Below, in pieces: positions 42,850 through 50,909 of a DNA stretch of 64,000 bases. The stretch comes from Arthrobacter sp. OAP107 (GTDB lineage Bacteria > Actinomycetota > Actinomycetes > Actinomycetales > Micrococcaceae). A model generated the notes under the pieces. That model made no database searches. It was not told the origin of the DNA and was given only the letters and a program-made list of their open reading frames with translations. The position numbers and the translations under genes are program-made. The stretch covers positions 3,286,001 to 3,350,000 of the forward strand of contig NZ_JBEPOK010000001.1 in the NCBI RefSeq assembly GCF_040546765.1, written 5' to 3'. How positions within the stretch are numbered: the first letter of the stretch is position 1; the number at the start of each line of letters is the position of its first letter.

Positions 42850-44451
42850 TTAGTAGGCGAAGGCCAGGACGTCGTCGGCAGTTCCGGGCCTGTCCGGTCC
42901 GCCGTCGCGGGGTGTGGCGTCCTCGTTCTCGTCCACCGGTGCGTGGGCAAGTTCGGGCATGGCCGAGACGACGCCGCCGCGCACGTATTTCACCAGGAGC
43001 TTCACCTCGACCACCAGAAGCACCGCGTAGATCAGGGTGAGGACAACCAGGGAGGTCAGGATTTCTCCCGCGGAGACCCCTGGAGAGACGGCCGCGGCCG
43101 TGAACATGAACACCTGGTCGATGCCGTTGAGGTCGGGGTTGGGGGCTACGACAAACGGCTGCCGGCCCATTTCCGTGAAGATCCAGCCCGCGGCGTTGGC
43201 TCCGAAGGATGCGAGGATGCCGAACACAGCCAGCCGCATCAGCCAGCGCGACTCGGGGACGGTGCCCTTGCGCGTCAGCCAGAGTGCCACCAGGGCGGCG
43301 AGGGCTGCGAGGCCGCCGAATCCGATCATGGCGCGGAAGCCCCAGTAGGTGACCTCCATGACGGGCACGTACTGGATCTCCTGCCCGGCACGGTCACCGT
43401 AAATGGGGTTGTCCGGGACGTGCGTGCCGTAGTCCGCCTTGTACTGGTCAATCAGGCTGTTGACGCCCTTCACCTCGGTGGTGAAGTCGCCCTTGGCAAG
43501 GAAGGAGAGAATGCCGGGCACCTCGATCACGGCCTTGATGTCATCACAGTTGCGTGAGCCGACGTTGCCCACGCTCAGGACGGAGAAGCCCGTTCCGTCG
43601 TGGCAGGCGGCCTCGGCGGCGGCCATCTTCATGGGCTGCTGCTGGAACATCAGCTTGCCCTGCAGGTCACCGGTGATCGCGGTTCCGGCGAAAGAGATCA
43701 TGGCGACGACGGCGCCGATCCGCAGGGATTTGATCCAGACCGAGTAGTCGGTGCGGTCGCGGCCCGGGATGTCGGCTTCCCCGGCAACCACCTTGCCGTC
43801 AGCACCGATGGTGTCGATGCCGTCGCGGCGCCTGCGCCAGAGGTGGTACCAGGCGATGCCCAGCAGGAACCCGCCGGCCACGGCGAGGGCACCGAAGAGG
43901 GTGTGCGGCACGGCCACGAGCGCGGTGTTGTTGGTGAAGACGGCCCACGCGTCGGTCATGACGGGCCGGCCGTCAATCATCGTGACCCCCACGGGGTGCT
44001 GCATCCAGCTGTTGGCCACGATGATGAAGTAGGCGGAGAAGAACGAGCCGACGACGGCGATCCACAGGCACGCGAGGTGAACGCCTTTCTTCAGCTGCTT
44101 CCAGCCGAAGATCCACAGGCCCAGGAACGTTGACTCGACGAAAAACGCCAGCAGAGCTTCGAGGGCCAGCGGTGCGCCGAAGACGTCACCCACGAAACGG
44201 CTGTATTCGCTCCAGGCCATGCCGAACTGGAACTCCTGGACGATGCCCGTGGCCACGCCCATGATGAAGTTGATGAGGAAGAGCTTTCCCCAGAACTTGG
44301 TCATCCGCAGATAGGCCGGATTCGCGGTGCGGTGCCAGATGGTCTGCATCACCGCGACGACCAGGCCCAGGCCGATTGTCAGCGGCACCATCATGAAGTG
44401 GTAGACGGTGGTGATTCCGAATTGCCAGCGTGCGATTTCCAAGGCGTCCAA
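42850..44451 (-). CDS. cydA: Cytochrome bd oxidase subunit I
   Basis: The 533-residue heme-binding subunit of the high-affinity terminal oxidase. His18 (TVYHFMM) and the histidine of NSWMQHPVG are the axial heme ligands; ALEALLAFFVEST contains the proton-channel glutamates; GRQPFVVAPN lies in the conserved region preceding the heme b558 methionine side. The start is TTG 44451, preceded by TAGGGA. The enzyme supports respiration at low oxygen or when the cytochrome bcc-aa3 branch is impaired. Upstream are two 17-bp palindromes that probably bind the BlaI-type regulator encoded divergently. Confidence 0.96.
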   Translation of the reverse strand: MDALEIARWQFGITTVYHFMMVPLTIGLGLVVAVMQTIWHRTANPAYLRMTKFWGKLFLINFIMGVATGIVQEFQFGMAWSEYSRFVGDVFGAPLALEALLAFFVESTFLGLWIFGWKQLKKGVHLACLWIAVVGSFFSAYFIIVANSWMQHPVGVTMIDGRPVMTDAWAVFTNNTALVAVPHTLFGALAVAGGFLLGIAWYHLWRRRRDGIDTIGADGKVVAGEADIPGRDRTDYSVWIKSLRIGAVVAMISFAGTAITGDLQGKLMFQQQPMKMAAAEAACHDGTGFSVLSVGNVGSRNCDDIKAVIEVPGILSFLAKGDFTTEVKGVNSLIDQYKADYGTHVPDNPIYGDRAGQEIQYVPVMEVTYWGFRAMIGFGGLAALAALVALWLTRKGTVPESRWLMRLAVFGILASFGANAAGWIFTEMGRQPFVVAPNPDLNGIDQVFMFTAAAVSPGVSAGEILTSLVVLTLIYAVLLVVEVKLLVKYVRGGVVSAMPELAHAPVDENEDATPRDGGPDRPGTADDVLAFAY

Positions 44452-44494
44452 GGCGGTCCCTACTTACGGTTGGGTCTAGCTCTCCAGCGCTGTT

Positions 44495-44511
44495 TTCTAC
44501 ACAACGTAGAA
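44495..44511. promoter_or_regulatory. BlaI-type operator O1 (cydA side)
   Basis: TTCTACA-CAA-CGTAGAA, a 17-bp palindrome (6 of 7 arm positions symmetrical) 44-60 bases upstream of the cydA TTG. The TACA...TGTA core matches the known BlaI/MecI operator type, and a BlaI-family gene lies divergently next to cydA. Confidence 0.75.
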
Positions 44512-44518
44512 CTTCAAC

Positions 44519-44535
44519 TTCTACAGAGTGTAGAA
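44519..44535. promoter_or_regulatory. BlaI-type operator O2 (perfect palindrome)
   Basis: TTCTACA-GAG-TGTAGAA, perfect 7-bp arms. Its centre is 24 bases from that of O1, a little over two helical turns, so two dimers could bind side by side upstream of cydA. Confidence 0.8.
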
Positions 44536-44606
44536 CACAGGTCGAACACTGTAAACACGGTTTCATGCACATCGGGGGAACGCAATCGCCCGCGACGCGC
44601 CGAGCG

Positions 44607-44623
44607 TTCTACCTCATGTAGAA
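44607..44623. promoter_or_regulatory. BlaI-type operator O3 (blaI side)
   Basis: TTCTACC-TCA-TGTAGAA. A possible -10 (TAGATT) at 44642-44647 places this site over the -35 region of the blaI promoter, about 100 bases before the blaI start, consistent with autoregulation. Confidence 0.75.
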
Positions 44624-44723
44624 ACGAACGGCCAAACGCGATAGATTTGAAGTTGCAGTATTGGAATCACGGCACGGGCCGGGCAGCCGGCCCTTGGCAG
44701 TGCGTTGTCAGAAGGATGTACAG

Positions 44724-45110
44724 ATGGCAAGTCTTGGGGAACTGGAACGGGCAGTCATGGACCTGCTCTGGGCGGGCCACGAAGCAGCCACGGCCAACAC
44801 GCTGCGGGACCTGCTTGCGAAGAGCACGGCAGCGCATGGCGGAGCAGCGGGGCACGAGGGCAAGGACCTGGCGGTGACCACCGTCCTGACGGTCCTTTCG
44901 CGCCTGGAGAAGAAGGGCTTGGTGGAACGCGAACGCGGAACCCGGCCGCACCGCTACCAGGCTGTATCCAGCCGCGAAGACCACACCGCCGAACTCATGC
45001 ACGAAGTGCTGGGTTCCGCTCCGGACCGCGAGGCTGTCCTGGCCCGCTTTATCGGTTCGGTGACTGAAAGTGAAGCCGAGACGCTGCGCAAACTGCTTGG
45101 CCACAGCTAG
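44724..45110 (+). CDS. blaI: BlaI/MecI/CopY-family transcriptional repressor
   Basis: A 128-residue winged-helix protein. MASLGELERAVMDLLWAG is the typical start; the recognition helix is in AVTTVLTVLSRLEKKGLVERERG; the C-terminal helices (HEVLGSAPDREAVLARFIGSVTESE) are for dimerisation and contain the usual site region for proteolytic inactivation. Start ATG 44724 is supported by GAAGGA upstream. An M56 peptidase gene follows after 6 bases, the classical repressor-sensor pair. It is divergent from cydA across three matching palindromes. The M. tuberculosis counterpart (Rv1846c) controls its own operon and ATP synthase genes, so a respiratory regulon is plausible here. Confidence 0.93.
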   Translation: MASLGELERAVMDLLWAGHEAATANTLRDLLAKSTAAHGGAAGHEGKDLAVTTVLTVLSRLEKKGLVERERGTRPHRYQAVSSREDHTAELMHEVLGSAPDREAVLARFIGSVTESEAETLRKLLGHS

Positions 45111-45116
45111 CACCTG

Positions 45117-46118
45117 ATGTTCTGGACCTCATATTTCCTGGCGGTCCTGGCGATAGTACTGGCCTGGCCGGTACCTATCCTCCTTTCGCGCGCCCACTGG
45201 CCGGCGCGCGACCCGTTCACGGCCATGGTGCTGTGGCAGGCCATCGCCCTCGCCGGCGGCCTGTCCATGATCGGCGCCATGCTGGTCTACGGCCTCGAAC
45301 CTGTGGGCGACAACCTGATTGCGGGCCTCCGCGCGCTGGCAGGCATGGTGCTGTTTGCAGCGCCCACCACGGCACTCGGCTTTTGGCATCTCTTCGCGCT
45401 CTCCGCTGCCGCGCTGCTGACCGCGCACCTCGTCTTCACCCTGCTGCTGACCTATTACAAGATCGAGCGCCAGCGCAGGCGCCACCGCGAACTGCTGGCC
45501 CTCCTGGCCTCGCCGTCCGACGACGGGCCCGGCACCGTGGTCATCAGCCACGATTCCCCGGTGGCATACTGCCTCCCCGGCGGCGCCCGCTCCGTCACGG
45601 TCCTCTCCGACGGGCTCATGGCCGCCCTTGAACCTGCGGAACTGCGCGCCGTCCTGATCCACGAAAACGCGCACCTGACCCAGCGCCACCACCTGCTGCT
45701 GTGGGCCTTCGCCGCCTGGCGCCAGGCCCTGCCCTGGCTGCCCACCACGCGCCTGGCCCAGGAGGCCGTGAACTCCCTGATTGAAATGCTGGCGGACGAC
45801 GCCGCCCTCAAGACCGAGAGCAAGGCGACCCTGATCAAGGCCATAGCCATCGTCGCGAGCGGCTCGGCGGCACCTCAGGGGGGCGCCGCCGTCGAACCTG
45901 TAGGCCTTGCGGGGGCAAGCCTTTCCGGTGCGGGCCTGCAGCTGCCGGATGGTGCCGGCGGCGCCGGCCCGGCAAGTACGACGGCGTCACGCGTCAGCCG
46001 CCTTCTCTCACCCAAGCCCCCGCTTGCCGGCGGCCTGAGGGCAGCAGTCCTTGCCATGTGCACGCTGTTGCTGGCCATGCCCACCGCCCTGCTGATCGTG
46101 CCCGGCCTGCTGGGCTGA
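45117..46118 (+). CDS. M56-family membrane metallopeptidase (BlaR1/MecR1 protease-like)
   Basis: A 333-residue protein with hydrophobic helices at both ends (the first three by residue about 110, the last near the C-terminus) and the zinc motif HENAH at about residue 182, followed by EMLADDAAL about 50 residues later. It resembles the membrane protease part of BlaR1/MecR1 but lacks the extracellular penicillin-binding domain, so the inducing signal is not a directly sensed beta-lactam. By analogy it would cleave the BlaI repressor. It starts 6 bases after blaI. Mycobacterial homologue in the same order: Rv1845c. Confidence 0.92.
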   Translation: MFWTSYFLAVLAIVLAWPVPILLSRAHWPARDPFTAMVLWQAIALAGGLSMIGAMLVYGLEPVGDNLIAGLRALAGMVLFAAPTTALGFWHLFALSAAALLTAHLVFTLLLTYYKIERQRRRHRELLALLASPSDDGPGTVVISHDSPVAYCLPGGARSVTVLSDGLMAALEPAELRAVLIHENAHLTQRHHLLLWAFAAWRQALPWLPTTRLAQEAVNSLIEMLADDAALKTESKATLIKAIAIVASGSAAPQGGAAVEPVGLAGASLSGAGLQLPDGAGGAGPASTTASRVSRLLSPKPPLAGGLRAAVLAMCTLLLAMPTALLIVPGLLG

Positions 46119-46146
46119 GCAAATCCTGGGCGCCGAGCGTGCCCGC

Positions 46147-46171
46147 TGAGCCGGTGCCAGGCACCGGCTCA
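46147..46171. terminator. Palindromic hairpin between convergent M56 and parE genes
   Basis: TGAGCCGGTGCC (46147-46158) and its exact complement (46160-46171) around a single base. It lies between the two stop codons, so it probably terminates both. Confidence 0.6.
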
Positions 46172-46195
46172 CGGTCCCCGGCTCGCCGCCGACGC

Positions 46196-48301
46196 TTAGG
46201 CGTCGATGCGTTCGCGGTCCAGGCTGGATGCACCGGCGATGATGAAGTCCTTGCGCGGCGCGACGTCCGAACCCATCAGCAGGTCGAACGTGGCTTCGGC
46301 CTGCTGGGCGTTCTCAATGTTGACCTTGCGCAGCATGCGGTGCCGGGGGTCCATGGTGGTCTCAGCCAGCTGCTCGGCGTCCATCTCGCCCAAGCCCTTG
46401 TAGCGCTGGATGGGTTCCTTGTACTTCCGGCCTTCGGCGGCGAGTTTCGCCAGCAGGCCGTGCAGCTCGGCCTCGGAATAGGTGTAGATCATCTCGTTGG
46501 CCTTCTGGCCGGGGTTGATGACTTCCACCCGGTGCAGCGGCGGCACGGCAGCGAACACGCGGCCCTCCTCCACCATGGGCCGCATGTACCGGAAGAACAG
46601 GGTGAGCAGCAGCGTGCGGATGTGGGCGCCATCGACGTCGGCGTCGGTCATCAGGATGACTTTCCCGTAGCGGGCGGCCTCGATCGCGAAGCTGCGTCCC
46701 GAGCCGGCCCCGACCACCTGGATGAGTGCTGCGCACTCGGCATTCGAGAGCATGTCGCCCACGGAGGCCTTCTGGACGTTGAGGATCTTGCCGCGGATGG
46801 GCAGCAGTGCCTGGAAGTCGGAGGAGCGCGCCAGCTTGGCCGTGCCGAGGGCCGAGTCGCCCTCCACGATGAACAGTTCGGAACGGGCGACATCATCGGT
46901 GCGGCAGTCGGCGAGCTTGGTGGGCATGGACGACGACTCGAGCGCGGTCTTGCGGCGCTGTGTCTCCTTGTGGACGCGCGCCGAGATGCGAGACTTCATC
47001 TCGCTGACGATTTTTTCCAGCAGCAGCGCCGACTGGGCCTTGTCGTTGCGGTTGGAGGAGTTGAGCTTGGCTGCGATCTCCTTCTCCACCACGCGGGCCA
47101 CGATGGCCTTGACCGCCGAGGTGCCGAGGATTTCCTTGGTCTGGCCTTCGAACTGCGGCTCTGCCAGGCGCACGGTCAGGACGGCGGTGAGGCCGGCGAA
47201 GATGTCGTCCTTCTCGATCTTGTCGTTGCCGGCCTTGAGTTTCCGCGCGTTGGCTTCCACGGCCTTCCGGAACGTCTTGACGAGGGCCTGCTCGAAGCCG
47301 GCCTGGTGCGTGCCGCCCTTCGGCGTGGAGATGATGTTCACGAAGCTGCGGACAGTGGTGTCGTAGCCGATCCCCCAGCGCAGTGCCACGTCCACTTCGC
47401 AGTCGCGTTCCACTTCCGCGATCTTGCTGTGGCCCTTCTCATCGAGTACGGGCACGGTTTCCTTGAACTTGCCGGAGCCGTGCAGGCGCCAGACGTCGGT
47501 GACCCCGGAGTCGGCGGCGAGGAATTCCACGAACTCGGAGATGCCGCCGTCGTGGTGGAACACTTCCTCGTGCGCGCCGAACTCACCGGGCGTGCCGGGG
47601 AGCTTGCGCTCATCGCGGACGGTAATTTTGAGGCCCGGGACCAGGAAGGAGGTCTGGCGGGCGCGTGCGGTGAGTTCCTCGTAGGAGAACCGGGCGTCCT
47701 GCGTAAAGATCTGGGTGTCTGCCCAGTAACGGATCCGTGTACCGGTGACGCCGCGTTTGGCCTTGCCGACGACGTCGAGGACGGAGTCTTCGACGAACGG
47801 CGCGAATGTGGCGGTCGGGTTGGGGCGGCCGTTGTCGTTGAAGCGGCCGGGCTCGCCGCGGCGGAAGGACATCCTGTACGTCTTGCCGCCCCGGTCCACC
47901 TCGGCGTCGAGGCGTGCGGAGAGCGCGTTGACGACGGAGGCGCCGACGCCGTGCAGGCCGCCGGAGGCAGTGTAGGAGCCGCCGCCGAACTTGCCGCCGG
48001 CGTGCAGCTTGGTGAAGACGACTTCGACGCCGGTGAGTCCGGTCTTGGGTTCGACGTCGACCGGGATGCCGCGGCCGTCGTCGTGAATCTCTACGGAGTT
48101 GTCCGCGTGCAGGATGATCTTGATGTCGTGGCCAAAGCCCGCCAGTGCCTCGTCGACGGAGTTGTCGATGATTTCCCAGAGGCAGTGCATGAGGCCTCGG
48201 GAGTCCGTGGATCCGATGTACATGCCGGGGCGTTTGCGCACGGCCTCCAGCCCCTCCAGCACCGAAAGGTGGCGGGCGGTGTAATCAGAACTCGGTGCCA
48301 C
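46196..48301 (-). CDS. parE: DNA topoisomerase IV subunit B
   Basis: The 701-residue GHKL-ATPase subunit of topoisomerase IV. EIIDNSVDEALAGFG (Mg/ATP site), DDGRGIPVD and GGLHGVGASVVNALS are in the N-terminal ATPase; the TOPRIM motifs are EGDSALG (near residue 478) and DADVDGAHIRT (near 556). The start is GTG 48301, preceded by AAAGGAG. It is smaller than actinobacterial GyrB sequences with insertions and lies 12 kb from parC, consistent with a second type IIA enzyme besides gyrase. A 749-codon frame on the other strand is a shadow. Confidence 0.92.
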   Translation of the reverse strand: MAPSSDYTARHLSVLEGLEAVRKRPGMYIGSTDSRGLMHCLWEIIDNSVDEALAGFGHDIKIILHADNSVEIHDDGRGIPVDVEPKTGLTGVEVVFTKLHAGGKFGGGSYTASGGLHGVGASVVNALSARLDAEVDRGGKTYRMSFRRGEPGRFNDNGRPNPTATFAPFVEDSVLDVVGKAKRGVTGTRIRYWADTQIFTQDARFSYEELTARARQTSFLVPGLKITVRDERKLPGTPGEFGAHEEVFHHDGGISEFVEFLAADSGVTDVWRLHGSGKFKETVPVLDEKGHSKIAEVERDCEVDVALRWGIGYDTTVRSFVNIISTPKGGTHQAGFEQALVKTFRKAVEANARKLKAGNDKIEKDDIFAGLTAVLTVRLAEPQFEGQTKEILGTSAVKAIVARVVEKEIAAKLNSSNRNDKAQSALLLEKIVSEMKSRISARVHKETQRRKTALESSSMPTKLADCRTDDVARSELFIVEGDSALGTAKLARSSDFQALLPIRGKILNVQKASVGDMLSNAECAALIQVVGAGSGRSFAIEAARYGKVILMTDADVDGAHIRTLLLTLFFRYMRPMVEEGRVFAAVPPLHRVEVINPGQKANEMIYTYSEAELHGLLAKLAAEGRKYKEPIQRYKGLGEMDAEQLAETTMDPRHRMLRKVNIENAQQAEATFDLLMGSDVAPRKDFIIAGASSLDRERIDA

Positions 48302-48496
48302 AGGTAGTGAACTCCTTTGAGGAACAGGCCGGATCGGCGTTAAAAAGCTCCCCCTAGCCTAGTCCCGATGCCGCCAAATGCCCGACTGCCACTCCCGACA
48401 CGGGTCCCCGCTCCCGCCGTTCGTTACGCACACGTGATACGCGGACAGCGAAAGTGACCCATCCTTGCCATGGATTAGGAGCGAATGCTGGTTATA

Positions 48497-48512
48497 TAGA
48501 TGTACAGATCTA
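48497..48512. promoter_or_regulatory. Short palindrome / -10-like region before the DUF7455 gene
   Basis: TAGAT-GTACAG-ATCTA overlaps a TATATAGAT -10-like sequence (48493-48501), 15-30 bases before the start codon. It could be a promoter with an overlapping operator. Confidence 0.35.
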
Positions 48513-48526
48513 CTAAGGAGGCCGAC

Positions 48527-48748
48527 ATGACAACAGCAGTTGCCGACCGCACACTAACCGCAGCTGACCGGTGCGACCGTTGCGGAGCGCAGGCATACGT
48601 CCGGGTTGTACTCGAGTCCTCCGGAGGTGAGTTGCTCTTCTGCGCCCACCATTCACGCGCCGTCGAAGCGACCCTTAGGCCGCTCAGCGCCGACTGGCAC
48701 GATGAGACGGACCGGTTGCACGAAAAGGAACCGGTTCCGGTCGACTAG
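48527..48748 (+). CDS. DUF7455 small cysteine-containing protein
   Basis: A 73-residue protein. RCDRCGAQAYVRVVL (Cys16, Cys19) and LLFCAHHSRA give a likely zinc-binding Cys/Cys/Cys/His set. Small proteins of this type lie near sigA in many actinobacteria; function is unknown. Start ATG 48527 is chosen over 48500 because of the strong CTAAGGAGG ribosome site. An intrinsic terminator follows. Confidence 0.9.
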   Translation: MTTAVADRTLTAADRCDRCGAQAYVRVVLESSGGELLFCAHHSRAVEATLRPLSADWHDETDRLHEKEPVPVD

Positions 48749-48760
48749 ACAACAAAGTTC

Positions 48761-48800
48761 AAAGCCAGGATCCCCACCGCGGGGGTCCTGGCTTTTTCTT
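48761..48800 (+). terminator. Intrinsic terminator after the DUF7455 gene
   Basis: AAAGCCAGGATCCCC (48761-48775) and GGGGGTCCTGGCTTT (48781-48795) form a 14-15-bp stem with a 5-base loop, followed by a T-rich run (TTCTTTG). This is the most textbook-like terminator in the window. Confidence 0.88.
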
Positions 48801-48872
48801 TGTCGCTCTTTTGCTTTGTCGCCGGCACGGTTGTCGCGCTTAAATGTCATACCCCCTCCTCAGACTGTAGCT

Positions 48873-50513
48873 ATGGATGAAATTGGGGAATCGGAGCAGG
48901 CCCTGGCGGTCCGCGCGGGTGGCGGCACTCTGCTCGCTGCTGCACTCCCCGATGCCGCGGTTCCCAACGCCGATCCGTACTACGGGTTGCCGTATGACGA
49001 GGATCTCGACGCCGCTTATCCGGCGTCGTTGCCGGAGGACCCGTTTCCCGAGGCCCTGTTCGCGGACCGTTCTTTCGACGAGGACCCCTTTGATGACGGG
49101 CCTTTGGATGACGGCGGCGTCCATGACCGTGGAACTACGCCCGGGTGTTTTCTCCCGGCAGCTGACCTCACGGCTGACAGTGCCGGGCTGATCGATCAGG
49201 TCCGCGGGTACGAGAACGTCAAGTGCTGGGCCGCCGGGCAACAGGCGCGGCTTTCGGTGGCCTTCGAGTCCCGGCTCCGGCAGGAATCCACCGACCGGCC
49301 GCCCCTCGCCGCCGAAGACCTGGGCAAGGACCGCGGCACAAACCGGGACCTGGGCGCGGCCGAACAGATCGCGCTGGCCCGCGGTGAATCCCCAAACCGC
49401 GGGCACCGGCTGCTCGGCACGTCTAAGGCCCTGGTCACCGAGATGCCGCACAGCCTGGCCGCCCTGGACACCGGCCAGCTCAACGAAGAACGCGCCCTGC
49501 ACGTCGTCAAAGAGACCGCCTGCCTGACGGCCGAAGACCGGGCTGCCGTGGACGAGGAACTCGCCGCCGACACCGGAACCTTCAACGGCGCAGGAACCCG
49601 GGCAGTCATCGCCGCCGTAAAGGCCGCCGCCATCCGCCGAGACGCCCGGTCCGTGGCCCAGCGCGCCAGCCACGCCGCCTCGGAACGCAGGGTGAGTCTG
49701 CGCCCGGCACCGGACTGCATGACCTACCTGACAGCACTGCTGCCCGTCCACGAAGGCGTCGCAGTGTACACGGCACTGACCCGGAACGCCGACACCCTCC
49801 ACGCCGCCGGCGACCCCCGCTCCCGCGACCAGATCAAAGCCGACACCCTGGTCGAATCCACCACCGGCACCCCCGGCGGCATCACCGGCATCGAACTGAA
49901 CCTCGTCATGACCGACCGCACCCTCCTCCAAGGCGACACCGAACCCGCCCGCCTCCCCGGCTACGGCATCATCCCCGGCGCCTGGGCCCGGGAACTCATC
50001 ACGCAAGGACAGGGACAGGGACAGGGACAGGGGCAGGGAGAGCCGGGCCGGGTCCCGCCCGCGGCGGCGCACGATTCAGCTGCGCGTACTTCAGCCAAGA
50101 ACCTGCCGGAGCTCAAGATCTGGGTCCGGCGCCTCTACACCGCGCCCGGGACCGGCGACCTCGTCGCCATGGATTCGAGACGGCGGCTTTTCCCGGCACT
50201 GCTGCGGCGCTTCATCCACATCCGCGACGACACCTGCCGCACCCCCTACTGCGACGCCCCGATCCGCCACCACGACCACATCATCCCGTGGCACGACGAA
50301 GGTCCAACGTCCCTCGCCAACGGCGCCGGGCTGTGCGAAGCCTGCAACCACACCAAAGAACTCCCCGGCTGGAAAGCCCAACCCAGACCAGGACCGAGAC
50401 ACACCATCGAAATCACCACACCCACCGGCCACACCTACCACTCCACCGCACCACCGCTGCCGGGTAAGTACCCAGCCGGAAGCGGTTGGGTGAATCCGAA
50501 ATCGGTTGGCTGA
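48873..50513 (+). CDS. DUF222 / HNH endonuclease family protein
   Basis: A 546-residue protein. An acidic N-terminus (residues 1-105) leads into the DUF222 helical domain (residues about 110-400, YENVKCWAAGQQARLSVAFE start) and the C-terminal HNH module (CRTPYCDAPIRHHDHIIPWH, then ASLAxG-type spacing to GLCEACNHTKELPGW). A (Gln-Gly)5 run encoded by a hexamer repeat interrupts the linker. ATG 48873 is the most natural start; no strong ribosome site was found and the upstream frame overlaps the DUF7455 gene. The family is typically multicopy in Arthrobacter; this is the second in the window. The biological role is unknown. Confidence 0.9.
   Translation: MDEIGESEQALAVRAGGGTLLAAALPDAAVPNADPYYGLPYDEDLDAAYPASLPEDPFPEALFADRSFDEDPFDDGPLDDGGVHDRGTTPGCFLPAADLTADSAGLIDQVRGYENVKCWAAGQQARLSVAFESRLRQESTDRPPLAAEDLGKDRGTNRDLGAAEQIALARGESPNRGHRLLGTSKALVTEMPHSLAALDTGQLNEERALHVVKETACLTAEDRAAVDEELAADTGTFNGAGTRAVIAAVKAAAIRRDARSVAQRASHAASERRVSLRPAPDCMTYLTALLPVHEGVAVYTALTRNADTLHAAGDPRSRDQIKADTLVESTTGTPGGITGIELNLVMTDRTLLQGDTEPARLPGYGIIPGAWARELITQGQGQGQGQGQGEPGRVPPAAAHDSAARTSAKNLPELKIWVRRLYTAPGTGDLVAMDSRRRLFPALLRRFIHIRDDTCRTPYCDAPIRHHDHIIPWHDEGPTSLANGAGLCEACNHTKELPGWKAQPRPGPRHTIEITTPTGHTYHSTAPPLPGKYPAGSGWVNPKSVG
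50004..50039 (+). repeat. Hexanucleotide tandem repeat within the HNH gene
   Basis: Five to six copies of a GGACAG-type hexamer encode alternating Gln-Gly. Copy-number change would keep the frame. Confidence 0.8.
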
Positions 50514-50715
50514 ATACGAGCTGCCCGGAACCAGCGGACATGGACTCAGGCAGTCTGGATCCAGGCGTCCTTGACCAGGGAGCCGGAACGGCCGGCCATG
50601 TGTCCCAAGTCGGGTGACTGCTGCCTCGGTTGCTTACCGGTGCTGCGGATAGCCGGTGCCTGCCGCGGCCAAGCCACCGCCATGGATTCCCTGTAGCTGG
50701 GTTACTTGTAGCCAA

Positions 50716-50772
50716 GGGCGCAGACTAGACAGAGGGGCGCAGGCCAGACAGAGGGGCGCAGGCCAGACATAG
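50716..50772. repeat. 19-bp tandem repeat, three copies
   Basis: Units 50716-50734, 50735-50753 and 50754-50772 follow GGGCGCAGGCCAGACAGAG with two or fewer differences each. It lies downstream of the DUF222-HNH gene, in the sigA 3' flank. Confidence 0.9.
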
Positions 50773-50856
50773 CTGCGCGAAGACGACCGCCGGCGCGGCG
50801 GCACGGTTGGTATCTCGGGGCCCCACGTGCCACCACCACGACCCGGGCATGACAAA

Positions 50857-50895
50857 GGCCAGGCCTGCCGCCGATGTCCGGTGGTAGGCCTGGCC
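50857..50895 (-). terminator. Hairpin downstream of sigA
   Basis: GGCCAGGCCTGCC (50857-50869) pairs with GGTAGGCCTGGCC (50883-50895), 13 bp with one wobble, starting 14 bases past the sigA stop codon. A short T-containing run follows on the minus strand. Confidence 0.75.
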
Positions 50896-50909
50896 CGTGT
50901 TCGCGTTTC

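Larger units (their letters stand above)
50514..50909. other. Intergenic region between HNH gene and sigA (396 bases)
   Basis: No credible coding sequence. Contents seen: unremarkable sequence to about 50710, the 19-bp tandem repeat at 50716-50772, and the sigA hairpin at 50857-50895. Short open frames here lack ribosome sites or resemblance to anything. Confidence 0.7.

Noticed and set aside
46058..48307. 749-codon open frame opposite parE
   Set aside because: Antisense shadow; no ribosome site or motifs.
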